Shown: in pieces, positions 37,808 through 49,060 of the stretch | Layout of the letters: each line of letters starts with the position of its first letter | How positions within the stretch are numbered: the stretch's first letter is position 1 | Origin: CAWHJN01 sp963829705 | Lineage (GTDB): Bacteria; Bacteroidota; Rhodothermia; Rhodothermales; BA12 | DNA length: 64,000 nucleotides | Reading direction: 5' to 3' | Assembly: GCA_963829705.1 (NCBI GenBank) | Contig: CAWHJN010000005.1 | Coordinates: forward strand, 992,001-1,056,000 | Position numbers and translations under genes: made by a program | The notes under the pieces: generated by a model | What the model was told of the DNA's origin: nothing | What the model saw: the letters and a program-made list of their open reading frames with translations, nothing else | Database searches by the model: none

Positions 37808-37942
37808 ATGAAACGTCTGTTTTTCGCCCTCGCCCTCGTCTGCGCCGCCGCGCTGCCTGCCTGCCAGTGCGACGATCCGCCCGACATCGGCCCCGTCGAG
37901 GACGCCAGCCTGACGATCACCGCGCCCGTGTTCCTGGGGTGA
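37808..37942 (+). CDS. Very small lipoprotein (44 residues)
   Basis: MKRLFFALALVCAAALPAC is a clean lipoprotein signal with the modified Cys at position 19, followed by only 25 residues rich in acidic and hydrophobic residues (QCDDPPDIGPVEDASLTIT...). It is too short for the 60-residue cut-off of many gene callers' defaults. It could be a genuine mini-lipoprotein or the start of a longer gene cut by a frameshift, since the end (APVFLG) is not obviously a natural C-terminus. dnaG begins 52 bp later. Confidence 0.55.
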   Translation: MKRLFFALALVCAAALPACQCDDPPDIGPVEDASLTITAPVFLG

Positions 37943-37994
37943 CCGGGCACCGCGCCGTGGCACCGGGCGTTGACGCGGAAACCCCCGCCTGCCC

Positions 37995-39956
37995 ATGCTC
38001 ATCCCGCCCGAGAAAGTCGAAGAAGTTCGGCACGCCGCCGACATTCTCGAAGTCGTCGGGGAGTACGTCAAGCTCAAAAAGCGCGGAGCCAACTACTTCG
38101 GCCTCTCGCCCTTCAAGAACGAGAAGACGCCGTCGTTCAGCGTCCACCCCGGCAAGGGCATCTTCAAGTGCTTCGCGACGGGCATCGGCGGCGACGTGTT
38201 CTCGTTTCTCAAGCAGATGGAGGGCATCGAGTTTTACGAGGCCATCCGCCTGCTCGCCGACCGTTACAACGTGGCGCTGCCCGAGGAGGAGCCGGGCGCG
38301 CAGGAGAAAGCCAACGAGAAGGACAGCCTCTACGCCGCACTGCGCTGGGCGGGTCGCTACTTCTACCGCACGCTGACGGGCTCGCCGAAGGGCGCGCGCG
38401 GCCTCGACTACCTCGAAGGGCGCGGCTTCACGCCCGAGACGATCAAGAAATTCGGGCTCGGCTACGCGACGGAGGCGTGGGACGACCTGCTCGTGGCGGC
38501 GGAGAACGACCACGTCGCCGCCGAGACGCTAGAAAAGGCGGGCCTCGTCATCGGGCGCAAGGACGGCAGCGGGCACTACGACCGCTACCGGGGCCGCGTC
38601 ATCTTCCCCATCTTCTCGCACATCGGCAAGACGATTGGCTTCGGGGGGCGCATTCTCGATGCCGCGAGCGACCAGCCCAAGTACATCAACTCGCCCGAGA
38701 CGCCCGTCTACCAGAAAAGCCGCGTGCTCTACGGGTTGCACCAGGGGCGGCAGGACATCCGGCGGCAGGAGGAAGCGCTGCTCGTCGAAGGCTACACGGA
38801 CGTGATCTCGCTGCACCAGGCGGGCGTCGAGAACGCGGTGGCGACGTGCGGAACGGCGCTCACGCCCGAGCAGGTGCGCCTGTTGAGCCGCTACGCCCGG
38901 CGCATCGTGCTGCTCTACGACGCCGACGGCGCGGGATTGAACGCGGCGGCGCGCGGCATCGACACCGTCCTCGAACACTGGCGGATGGACGAAACCGACG
39001 TCCAGAAAGCGCTCGCCGAAGGCTTCGCCGTCTACGCCGTGATGCTGCCCGAGGGCGACGACCCCGACACGTACGTCCGCCGCCACGGAGCCGATGCCTT
39101 CCGCGAGTACGTCCGCAAGCACCGGCAGGACTTCGTGGCGTTTCGGTACGAACTCGCCAAACGCGCGGGCGAACTGAGCACGCCCGAGGGCACCGTCGCC
39201 GCCCAGCAGGCCGCGCTGACGTCCATCGCCTACCTGCCCAACCCGCTCCTGCGCGAGCAGTATCTGCGCCGCGCCGCCGAGGTTTTCGGCGTGCCCGACA
39301 TCCACCTGCACGAGGCGATGGCGTCGCTGCTGCGCGACCGGCAGCGGCGCGAGGACCGCGAGGCGCGTTTTGCCCAGCGCCGCCCCGATCCGCCCGCCGA
39401 TCCGTCCGACGCCAGTGCGCCCCAGGCCGCCGTCGTCCCGGACGTGCCGCCGCCCGCCCACCTGCTGCCCGAGGAAAAGGTGCTGCTCCGCATCATGCTG
39501 GAGCACGGCACCGAGATGGTCGAGTTCATCCTCGGCCACATGGGACTCGACGAGTTCACGGAGGGGCCGTCGCGCCAGATGGTGGAAAAACTCCTGGAGC
39601 AGTACGAGGCCGGGGCCGTGCGGTCGCAGCCGTTCCTGACGGGCGAGTACGGAGCCGTGCTGCAACGCCTCGCCACCGACCTGCTGGCCGATGCCCACAC
39701 GCTCTCCGAAAACTGGGAGCGCAAGCGCAACATCGTCGTGCCCGAGCAGAACGAGAAATTCTACGAGTCGGCGTCGAGCGCGATGACGTACCTCAAACTC
39801 GACCGCGTCGATGCCGCCACGGAAGACCTCCGCCGCGCCGTCCACGCCGCCGAGCGCGACGGTGGCGACGTGACCGGCCTGCTCGTGCGGCTGGGCCAGA
39901 TGCAGGCCCTGCGCCGCCGCATCGAAGCGCGGGCGTTTCTGGAGGTGGGGGAGTAG
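37995..39956 (+). CDS. dnaG: DNA primase with a degenerate zinc motif
   Basis: Makes RNA primers at the replication fork; 653 residues. The N-terminal CHC2 region is recognisable (VVGEYVKLKKRGANYFGLSPFKNEKTPSFSVHP), but the zinc ligands are largely lost: the first Cys is Ser, His is Lys (SPFKNE), and of the last Cys pair only the first remains (KCFATG). The TOPRIM core is intact: EALLVEGYTDVISLHQAG, the Asp triad in LLYDADGAG, and LPEGDDPDTYVRRHG. The C-terminal helicase-binding part follows. Flavobacterial primases that I recall show similar ligand loss, so this is likely functional. ppk1 follows after 114 bp. Confidence 0.95.
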   Translation: MLIPPEKVEEVRHAADILEVVGEYVKLKKRGANYFGLSPFKNEKTPSFSVHPGKGIFKCFATGIGGDVFSFLKQMEGIEFYEAIRLLADRYNVALPEEEPGAQEKANEKDSLYAALRWAGRYFYRTLTGSPKGARGLDYLEGRGFTPETIKKFGLGYATEAWDDLLVAAENDHVAAETLEKAGLVIGRKDGSGHYDRYRGRVIFPIFSHIGKTIGFGGRILDAASDQPKYINSPETPVYQKSRVLYGLHQGRQDIRRQEEALLVEGYTDVISLHQAGVENAVATCGTALTPEQVRLLSRYARRIVLLYDADGAGLNAAARGIDTVLEHWRMDETDVQKALAEGFAVYAVMLPEGDDPDTYVRRHGADAFREYVRKHRQDFVAFRYELAKRAGELSTPEGTVAAQQAALTSIAYLPNPLLREQYLRRAAEVFGVPDIHLHEAMASLLRDRQRREDREARFAQRRPDPPADPSDASAPQAAVVPDVPPPAHLLPEEKVLLRIMLEHGTEMVEFILGHMGLDEFTEGPSRQMVEKLLEQYEAGAVRSQPFLTGEYGAVLQRLATDLLADAHTLSENWERKRNIVVPEQNEKFYESASSAMTYLKLDRVDAATEDLRRAVHAAERDGGDVTGLLVRLGQMQALRRRIEARAFLEVGE

Positions 39957-39957
39957 A

Positions 39958-40006
39958 GGGGGGAGGTTAGAAAGAGACGCCGATCTCTGACCTCCGATCT
40001 CCCCCT
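39958..40006. repeat. Facing heptad units forming a hairpin after dnaG
   Basis: GGGGGGA/GGTTAGA/AAGAGAC face ATCTCTG/ACCTCCG/ATCTCCC; AGAGA-CGCCGA-TCTCT is the apical stem and GGGGGA/TCTCCCCC the base. It may terminate dnaG; no T-run follows. Confidence 0.5.
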
Positions 40007-40070
40007 GCGGCACTTCCGCCGCCCCGAAGGCGTTGCACGGTTTCTTCATTCGCCCGACGCTGTTTTCCGC

Positions 40071-42395
<2,325 letters not shown>

Positions 42396-42452
42396 CGGGT
42401 TGACGCCACGCGGCTCGGGGCGCTATCGTGGGGCCTCTCATCGCCTGTTCTC

Positions 42453-43595
42453 ATGCCCGACCTGCTGCCCACGCTCCGCGACGCCTTCGACATCCCGCGC
42501 GAGGCCGCGTACCTCAACTGCGCCTACATGAGCCCGCAGTCGCGGCGCGTCACGGAGGCGGGCGAAAAGGCGCTGCTCCGAAAAATGCACCCGTGGGACG
42601 TGCAGCCGCGCCATTACTTCGACGGGGCCGAGGCTTTGCGCGAGGCCGTGGCCGCTCTCATCGGGTCGGATGCCGAGGGCGTGGCGCTGGCCCCGGCGGC
42701 GAGCTACGGGCTGGCCGTTGCAGCGGCGAACGTCGAGGTGAACGAGGGCGACGAGATCCTCGTGCTGGCGGATCAGTTTCCGTCCAACGTCTACGTGTGG
42801 CGGGCGCTGGCGGCAGAGCGGGGTGCGACCGTCCGCACGCTTCCGCGCCCCGATACGGGCGGGTGGACGGCGGCGCTCGTGGGTGCCATCACCGAGAACA
42901 CAGCCGTCGTATCCGTCCCCAACGTCCACTGGACGGACGGCACGCTCGTGGACCTCGTGGCCGTCGGCGCGCGGGTGCGCGCGGTGGGCGCGGCGCTCGT
43001 CGTGGACGCGAGCCAGTCGCTGGGCGCGCTGCCACTGGATATCCAGGCGGTGCAGCCGGATTTCCTCGTAGCCGTCGGCTACAAGTGGATGATGGGGCCG
43101 TACGGGACGGCGTTTCTCTACGCCGCCCCGCACCGCCGTGAAGGCCGTCCGCTGGAGCACTCGTGGCTGTCACGTGCCGGAAGCGAGGATTTTACGCGCC
43201 TCGTCGAGTACACCGACGCCTTCCGCTCGGGCGCGCGGCGCTACGATGTGGGCCAGTTCGGCAACTTTATCCACGTGCCCATGTGCCTCGCCGCCGTCGA
43301 GCAGTTGCAGGCGTGGGGCATCGACCGCATCCAGGCGACGATCACGCGCCTGACGGAGTACATCGCCACCGAGGCGGCGACGCTCGGCTACACCGTGCCG
43401 CCCGCGTCGGAGCGTTGCGGTCACATCGTGGGCCTGCGCATGCCGGGCGCGCTGCCCGCCGGGCTGACGGAAAAGCTGGCCGAGGAGCGCGTCCACGTGA
43501 GCGTGCGCGGCACCTCTATCCGCGTCTCGCCGCACGTCTACAACGACACGCACGACGCCGACCAACTGCTGCGCGTGCTGGCGGCGTACTGCTGA
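42453..43595 (+). CDS. Class V PLP-dependent aminotransferase/desulfurase-like protein
   Basis: A 380-residue PLP enzyme. AAYLNCAYMSPQS is the entry loop; APAASYGLAVAAANV, ADQFPSNVYVWR, PNVHWTDGTLVDL, the cofactor Asp in LVVDASQSLGALP and the PLP lysine in VAVGYKWMMGPYGTAF are all in place. The active-site Cys loop of true cysteine desulfurases is not apparent, so it may be a kynureninase-, isopenicillin-epimerase- or selenocysteine-lyase-like member. It starts at the ATG at 42453, 57 bp after ppk1. Substrate unknown. Confidence 0.88.
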   Translation: MPDLLPTLRDAFDIPREAAYLNCAYMSPQSRRVTEAGEKALLRKMHPWDVQPRHYFDGAEALREAVAALIGSDAEGVALAPAASYGLAVAAANVEVNEGDEILVLADQFPSNVYVWRALAAERGATVRTLPRPDTGGWTAALVGAITENTAVVSVPNVHWTDGTLVDLVAVGARVRAVGAALVVDASQSLGALPLDIQAVQPDFLVAVGYKWMMGPYGTAFLYAAPHRREGRPLEHSWLSRAGSEDFTRLVEYTDAFRSGARRYDVGQFGNFIHVPMCLAAVEQLQAWGIDRIQATITRLTEYIATEAATLGYTVPPASERCGHIVGLRMPGALPAGLTEKLAEERVHVSVRGTSIRVSPHVYNDTHDADQLLRVLAAYC

Positions 43596-43599
43596 GTTG

Positions 43600-43709
43600 A
43601 GCGGGTTCGTGGAGTTGGCTAATTGGCTGATATGGTTGAGTTGGTTGATCGGTCCTCTACCAACCACCAGCGCAAGCAGCGAGCGAAACCACCAATCAAC
43701 CCGCTTTTT
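43600..43709 (+). terminator. Long hairpin followed by T5 after the aminotransferase gene
   Basis: AGCGGGTT (43600-43607) pairs with AACCCGCT (43698-43705), followed by TTTTT. The 90-base interior is itself made of GGTTGA/TTGGCTGA-like units facing CAACC/ATCAACC. The loop length is far above normal for an intrinsic terminator, so it may rather be a repeat element used as one. Confidence 0.45.
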
Positions 43710-43821
43710 CAGGAGCCTGCGAGCTTAAGGGGTGATCAGCCCTGACCGATAGTGGTGGGGTGGCCGTCTGGCCGCGCTTTCCTCACACCACTTGGCACCG
43801 TCACGGTGCATTCTGATCCCC

Positions 43822-44367
43822 ATGAAAAAGCTCGCATTCGTTCTGCCACTCTTTTTCCTGTTTCTCGCCGCCGCGCCTTCCGGCAACGAGCCCGCCACGC
43901 ACAACCAGCAGCTCTTCGTGCTGAAGACGCTCAAGCCCGCCACCAAGAAGGTCGGCCTGATGATCAGCGCGCAGATGGCCGCGGACGAGGAGGCGATGAC
44001 GTCGGTGAAGCGCGCCGCTGCCGGTGCCGGCTTCACCATCTACCTCGCGCCCGTCGAGACCATCCGTGACGTGGCGCCCAAATTCCGCGACCTGCGCGGA
44101 GAAGGCGTCGAAGCTATCTGGGTCATCGAAGGCGACGGCGTGATGGCCGACCGCGCCACGCGCAGCTACCTCATCGAGAACACCGCGCGCCAGCAGCTGC
44201 CCCTGCTCGCGCCCACGGCCTCGTGGGTGAGCGAAGGCGCCTGCGCGTCGGTCGAGAAAGGCGGTGCCGGGCTGGCCATTTCGCTCAACGAGAAGGTGCT
44301 GTCGGCCCTGTCGCTGAACGTGCCCGAGTCGCTCAAAGCGACCGCGCAGATGCTCGCTACCAACTGA
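43822..44367 (+). CDS. Secreted ABC-substrate-binding-like protein (one lobe)
   Basis: A 181-residue periplasmic protein with a signal peptide (MKKLAFVLPLFFLFLAAAP). The body (KKVGLMISAQMAADEEAMTS, AAAGAGFTIYLAPVETI, FRDLRGEGVEAIWVIEGDG, LLAPTASWVSEGACASVEKG) follows the beta-alpha pattern of the PF04392-type ABC substrate-binding proteins, but only about half of that family's length. It lies 41 bp before a chemoreceptor gene, so it may be a ligand-binding partner. Family placement is tentative. Confidence 0.65.
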   Translation: MKKLAFVLPLFFLFLAAAPSGNEPATHNQQLFVLKTLKPATKKVGLMISAQMAADEEAMTSVKRAAAGAGFTIYLAPVETIRDVAPKFRDLRGEGVEAIWVIEGDGVMADRATRSYLIENTARQQLPLLAPTASWVSEGACASVEKGGAGLAISLNEKVLSALSLNVPESLKATAQMLATN

Positions 44368-44408
44368 CCTCGTCTCTTCCCCTCCTTCCACGCCTCTACC
44401 TGTCTGTC

Positions 44409-46344
44409 ATGTCGGAAACCCTCGCCCCGCCTTCCAGCCCGCGCAAAGGATTCGCCGCCATCAGTAACCAGCCGCTCGGACGCCGCGTAGCCGCCGTGCT
44501 CGGCCTGACGCTCGTTGCCATCATCGCGTTGTTCGTCTGGTACGGACAGCAAGGGCTCAACGCCGCGCGTGACCAGTTCGAGGCGCGCAGCACGCTGCTG
44601 GCGCAGTCGGTGGCCAACGAGGGCACGCTGGGCATGATCATGCAGGACGACGGCGGCCTCAGCGAGCAACTCGAGCGCGTGGTATCGGCCGACCTGGCGC
44701 TGGCAGCTGCTTTCACCACTCCCGACGGTGAGCGCTTCGCGCAGGCTCGCTTCGACGCGCTCGTCGGCGCCTTCGCCATCCCGCGCCGCACCGACGTCGA
44801 GTACCTCACGCTCTCCGATGGGACGTACGCCGTGGTGGCCTCGGCTCCTGTGGTCAACGAAAGCGACGGCGGGCAGACCCTCGGCACCACGTACGTGGTG
44901 CTGTCGGCCGAGGAGATCGCCGCCGCCGAGCGCGCCCACTGGATCGTCGTCGCCACCGTGGCAGGCGGGCTGTGCCTGCTGATCGGCTTCCTGCTGTGGG
45001 CCACGAACCGGTTCTTCATCAAGCCCGTGGACGCGCTGCGCCGCGCCGCCCAGCAGGTGCAGACGGGCGACTTTGCCGCTCGCGTGCCGGTAAACGGCCA
45101 GGACGAAATCGGGCAACTTTCGGAGGCGTTCAACGAGATGGTGGCCGAGCAGCAGCGCTTTACCTACAACCTTCAGGCCGAGCAGCAGCAGGCCGAAGAA
45201 GCGCGCGAAGCGGCCACCCGGCTTCAGCAAAAGTCCGAAGACGAGCGGGCCTACCTCAACGCCTGCTTCGCGCAGATCGCCACCGTCATCGACGCCGTCA
45301 CGCAGGGTGACCTCACGCAGGCGCTCGTCGTCGAGCGCGACGACGAGGTGGGCGGCCTCATGCACCAGGTCAACCAGATGATCCGCGACCTCAACGGGCT
45401 CATCTTCGATGTCCACCAGGCCACCGATCAGCTCTCGCAGGCGTCGAGCATGGTGGCCACGTCGGCGGAAGAGATGAGCGCTGGCGCCCGCGAACAGGCC
45501 GACCAGACGGGCGTGGTGGCCGCTGCCGTGGAGGAGATGTCGGTCACGGCGGCGCAGGCATCGAACTTCGCGGAGGACGCCAACAAGCTGGCGCGCGAGG
45601 CGTCGGGGCTGGCCTCGCAGGGCGAGCAGGTGTTCGAGCGCACGACGGGCTCGATGAACCGCATCGCGGGCATCGTCCGCGAATCCACCGAGAGCGTGTC
45701 GGCGCTGGGCGCGTCGAGCGCGCAGATCGGCGAGATCATCGAGGTCATCGGCGACATCGCGTCGCAGACCAACCTGCTGGCGCTCAACGCCGCCATCGAA
45801 GCGGCCCGCGCGGGCGAGCACGGCCACGGCTTCGCCGTCGTCGCCGACGAGGTGCGCAAGCTGGCCGAGCGCACGAGTTCGGCCACGCGCGAGATTGGCG
45901 ACATGATCAAGCGCATCCAGTCCAACACCAACGAGGTCGTCGCGTCGATGACGCGCGGCAACGAAGAGAGCGACGCCGGCCTGCAACTGGCCGAGGAAGC
46001 CTCCGAGCTGCTTGGGCCGCATCGTCGGTTCGATTGGCGAGATGGTCGAACGCATCGACCAGATCGCGCTCGGCAGCGAGCAGCAGGCCGAGACGAGTGC
46101 CAGTGTGGCGCGCAACGTCGAGGCCATCGCCGCCGTGTCGTCGCAGACTTCAGAGGCCACGCAGACGCTCGCCCACACCGCCGACGAGATGAGCGCGCAC
46201 GTCCGCGTGCAGCGCGACCTCATCAGCCGCTTCCGCATCGACGCCGACGCCGCGCCCACGCTGGGCCGCGCTTCGGTATCTCAGCGAGGCCTCCTGCTCG
46301 GCGCTTCCGGCGACGGGGCCTCGGGCGACGGCGCGAGCTTCTGA
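44409..46344 (+). CDS. Methyl-accepting chemotaxis protein, interrupted by a +1 frameshift
   Basis: Membrane chemoreceptor. From the ATG at 44409: membrane helix at about 32-45, a small periplasmic sensor (about 55-175), a second helix (IVVATVAGGLCLLIGFLLW), a HAMP domain (FIKPVDALRRAAQQV...DEIGQLSEAFN), a second HAMP-like region and a signalling domain with the tip IIEVIGDIASQTNLLALNAAIEAARAGEHG. The frame breaks in CTTGGGCC at 46011-46018: AEEASELLG continues as GRIVGSIGEMVERIDQIALGSEQQ only in the next frame, which runs to 46344. Removing one T restores the C-terminal signalling helix. No cheA or cheW gene is in view. The substrate-binding-like gene upstream may supply its ligand. Confidence 0.88.
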
Positions 46345-46380
46345 CGCGCTGTACCAAACTGCTGCACGCGTGCAGCTACT

Positions 46381-46430
46381 CAACTGGCCGTGGGGGATTT
46401 AGGGGCTCTCTCACGGTCAGTTGTTTTTTT
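46381..46430 (+). terminator. Intrinsic terminator after the chemoreceptor gene
   Basis: CAACTGGCCGTG (46381-46392) pairs with CACGGTCAGTTG (46412-46423) with one G-T pair, then T7. Strong stem, loop of 19. Confidence 0.85.
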
Positions 46431-46456
46431 GTTGAAGGGTGACGGGGGAAAGCAAA

Positions 46457-46500
46457 AGGGTGGTGAGATCGCGCCTGTGCGTCTCACCACCCTCTTTGTT
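46457..46500. terminator. Second strong terminator, usable in both directions
   Basis: Perfect 12-bp stem AGGGTGGTGAGA / TCTCACCACCCT with a 13-base loop, then CTTTGTTTTG. AAAA/GAAAGC on the other side gives a weaker T-run for the convergent desaturase gene. Confidence 0.8.
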
Positions 46501-46551
46501 TTGCCTGGAGCGGCGGGCTGCGCAGGCGGCCCTTCACGCTTTACCTCCTCG

Positions 46552-47547
46552 TCACTCGACCGAAAACGTTCGGTGGTAGATGAAGTCGAACGAGAACGTC
46601 TTGCTGTCGCGGCGGCGGTCCATGTAGTCGGCTACCTTCTGGAGACGTTTGGGAATCTGGAGGATCTTCTCCTGCGCGATCCGCCCGGCCTCGTTGAGCC
46701 CTTCGAGCAGTTCGATCTTCCAGAAGCCGATGGCCTCCTCGACGATCTTCTTGTAATCGAGCGGCCCGTAGATGCCCACGCGGCGCACCACGTCGGCCAT
46801 GTCGCGGAAGTTGGGCATCGACACGCCCGGCATGTCGATGGCGGGCAGGATGGACAGCGCCGATTGCAGCGCGCGGTTGGGGTCGAGCGCGAGCACCTCT
46901 CGGAACGCGCGCCGGTAGAACGAAAAGTGCTTGGCCTCGTCCGCCGCGATGCTCGACAGGATGTTTTGCAGCACCGGCTCGTCCTCGCCCACGAGCCTTC
47001 CGGTGTTCATGTGCGTGTGCTGCGTGGCGCGCTCCTGCAGCGTCGTGTAGACGAACACCTTGTACGGGTCCTTGTCCCAGTCGGGCCGGAAGCCGGCTTC
47101 GAGGTAGGCGTACTGCATCTGTTCGATGTGCTTGAGCTTGAACAGACGCGCATCGCGGGTATAGTCGTGCAGCGCGACGCCGTGGCGGTCTTCCTCGGCC
47201 GTCCACATGTAGTTCCACCGGTGCCACACGCTGTCGTCGCCGAGGTATTTGGCGAGCAGGCGGTGGAAGTGCGGCAGCCCTTCTTCGGTGAGCAGGCCCA
47301 GCGCCACGGCCACGCGGGCGGAGTCGGGGATGGCGCGGGCGCGCTCGCGGATGCGGGCGAGGTGCCGCTCGTCCTCCTCGTCGAACTTTTCGTCGGCAGG
47401 CAGGAAGTCGCTCGAAAACCAGAGCCGGCGCTTGCGGAGGTGCTCCTCCATCATCGTCTCGACCTGCGGTTCGATGGCGGTGAGCACTTCGGATTTCGAC
47501 ACGTTCTCGTACTCGGCGTCCGGTTCTTTGGGCAGAATGAGATCCAT
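46552..47547 (-). CDS. Acyl-ACP desaturase (soluble di-iron)
   Basis: A 331-residue ferritin-like desaturase introducing a double bond into acyl-ACP. The two iron-binding motifs are WTAEEDRHG (EExxH; about 113-121) and AADEAKHFSFYR (ExxH; about 205). An earlier Glu is in KYLGDDSVWHRWNYMW and TTLQERATQHTH contributes further ligands. This is the plant stearoyl-ACP desaturase family (FA_desaturase_2), found in some actinobacteria and Bacteroidota. The start at ATG 47547 leaves a leader with about three heptad-like units. The paired terminators at 46381-46500 lie beyond its stop. Confidence 0.9.
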   Translation of the reverse strand: MDLILPKEPDAEYENVSKSEVLTAIEPQVETMMEEHLRKRRLWFSSDFLPADEKFDEEDERHLARIRERARAIPDSARVAVALGLLTEEGLPHFHRLLAKYLGDDSVWHRWNYMWTAEEDRHGVALHDYTRDARLFKLKHIEQMQYAYLEAGFRPDWDKDPYKVFVYTTLQERATQHTHMNTGRLVGEDEPVLQNILSSIAADEAKHFSFYRRAFREVLALDPNRALQSALSILPAIDMPGVSMPNFRDMADVVRRVGIYGPLDYKKIVEEAIGFWKIELLEGLNEAGRIAQEKILQIPKRLQKVADYMDRRRDSKTFSFDFIYHRTFSVE

Positions 47548-47650
47548 GGTGGAGCAGTGAAACGGAAAGGGGGATGGATGGAAAACCACGGGGCGCGGCC
47601 CGGTGGCGGTTTCTAACCCGGAGGCCGCGCAAAAGGTCTCCGCTCGCCGG

Positions 47651-48907
47651 TCAGGTTTTCTGGGGCTTCTTGCGGGCGGCAGGAAACAGGACGTTGTTGA
47701 GGATGAGCCGGTAGCCGGGCGAGTTTTTGTGCAGGTCGAGGTCGGTGGGCGGATCGCCGACGAGGTGCTGGTAGTCCTCGGGGTCGTGCCCGGCGTAGAA
47801 GGCGAAGGTGCCCTGGCCGAGCGTGCCGCTGAGGTACTTGACCTCGTCGCGGCCCGGCGCTTCGGCCATCACCACGACGCCCGGCTTGAGGAGATCCTTC
47901 CGAAACGCCGTCGCCTGGCCCAGAAACCCCTTCACCGTGGCGACGTGGTTCTGCGTCAGCATCGTGGGCACCGGGTCCCACTTGGCGGAGAAGTCGAACA
48001 GCGTGAAGTGGTCGGTGAGGGGATTGCGGAGCGCGCTCGGCGGCGGGCCGGTGTCGATGTCGGAATGCTCGTACTCGGTGGCGTTGTAGCGCGGGGTGAA
48101 GCCTTCGAAGGCGAGCGTGGCTGCGTAGTCGAGGCGCTCGGTGGCGTCGGGGTCGATGGCGTCGCCGTCGTACTCGGCAGGGACGATGTCGGTGTCGTGG
48201 GCGGCGAGGGCGAGGTCGAACGTGTCGGTGCCCGAGCACATGGCGAAGAGGAAGCCGCCGCCCTCGACGTAGGCGCGGATGGTGCGGGCGACCTCCAGCT
48301 TGAGCGCGCTCACTTTGCGGAAGCCGTGCCGCCGCGCGTCGTTTTCAGCGTCGCGCTGCTGCTCGATAAACCACGGCTGGTTGCGGTACTGGTAGAATTT
48401 GCCGTACTGGCCCGTGAAATCCTCGTGGTGCAGGTGTACCCAGTCGAACTCCGAGAGCCGCCCGCCGAGGACGTCGTCGTCGTAGATCTGCTCGTAGGGC
48501 ACCTCGGCGTAGGTGAGCGCGAGCAGCACGGCATCGTCCCACGGCAGCGTCTGCTTGGGGGCGTAGACGGCGATGCGGGGTGCTTTTTCGAGCTTGATGA
48601 GGGCCGTGTTGGTGCCTTCTCCCTCCACGTCGGCGAGCACCTGGCCGGTCTGGCTGCCGCTGAGGCGCTCGAACGTGACGCCCCGCACGCGCAACTCGGC
48701 TTCGAGGTCGGCGGTGGCAGGCATCAGGAACGCGCCGCCCCGGTAGTTGAGCAGCCAGTCGACGGTGAAGCCGCGCTCGAGCATCCAGTAGGCGACGCCG
48801 TAGGCCTTGAGGTGGTTGGTCTGCCGCGCGTCCATCGGCACGAGGAAGTCCTGCGCGCGCAGGGCGGCGGGCAGCAGAACGAGGGCAGCGAGCAGCAGAA
48901 AGCGCAT
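47651..48907 (-). CDS. Conserved secreted protein (family often labelled 'asparagine synthetase B')
   Basis: A 418-residue exported protein with a signal peptide ending in LRAQ. It begins with DFLVPMDARQTNHLKAYG, then VDWLLNYRGGAFLMP, EFDWVHLHHEDFTGQYGKFY and GGGFLFAMCSGTDTFDLALA, all blocks I recall as conserved in a Bacteroidota family that databases name asparagine synthetase B. It has neither the glutaminase Cys2 nor the ATP-pyrophosphatase loop of AsnB, so the name cannot describe its activity. The mixture of Cys in MCSGTD with glutamine-amidotransferase-like spacing hints at a class I GATase-like fold. Function unknown. Confidence 0.82.
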   Translation of the reverse strand: MRFLLLAALVLLPAALRAQDFLVPMDARQTNHLKAYGVAYWMLERGFTVDWLLNYRGGAFLMPATADLEAELRVRGVTFERLSGSQTGQVLADVEGEGTNTALIKLEKAPRIAVYAPKQTLPWDDAVLLALTYAEVPYEQIYDDDVLGGRLSEFDWVHLHHEDFTGQYGKFYQYRNQPWFIEQQRDAENDARRHGFRKVSALKLEVARTIRAYVEGGGFLFAMCSGTDTFDLALAAHDTDIVPAEYDGDAIDPDATERLDYAATLAFEGFTPRYNATEYEHSDIDTGPPPSALRNPLTDHFTLFDFSAKWDPVPTMLTQNHVATVKGFLGQATAFRKDLLKPGVVVMAEAPGRDEVKYLSGTLGQGTFAFYAGHDPEDYQHLVGDPPTDLDLHKNSPGYRLILNNVLFPAARKKPQKT

Positions 48908-48964
48908 GGTGGAGGCAGTTGGCAGTTCCTGGCCAAAGAACGCCTGCCACGCCGGTTCCGTGTT

Positions 48965-48995
48965 CGGAAAGTCAGAAGTCGGAAGCCGGAACGAC
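48965..48995 (-). repeat. Heptad tract upstream of the secreted protein gene
   Basis: Coding-strand units TCGTTCC, GGCTTCC, GACTTCT, GACTTTC, 58 bases before the ATG at 48907. Confidence 0.6.
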
Positions 48996-48998
48996 AAC

Positions 48999-49025
48999 GT
49001 AGAGGCGCAACGCCACCCTGAGACC
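48999..49025. repeat. GTAGAGGCGCAACG element
   Basis: GTAGAGGCGCAACGCCACC then CTGAGACC: short stem GGCG/CGCC, flanked by GTAGAG and GAGAC remnants. It touches the heptad tract, as at the other loci. Confidence 0.5.
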
Positions 49026-49060
49026 TGCATGGCGGGGTAAACTCCGCGCCCGTCAACCCA

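Noticed and set aside
42453..43595. Cysteine desulfurase (iscS/sufS) for the class V enzyme
   Set aside because: The PLP site fits, but I do not see the active-site cysteine loop, and no isc or suf partner gene is nearby.
43600..43710. A CRISPR-like or riboswitch array in the TTGG/GGTTGA repeats
   Set aside because: Unit length varies, there are no unique spacers of constant size, and no known riboswitch core is recognisable.
46005..46025. Programmed ribosomal frameshifting in the chemoreceptor or other broken genes
   Set aside because: There is no shared slippery heptamer with a downstream structure, and the sites differ from gene to gene; a common insertion-type sequence error explains all of them more simply.
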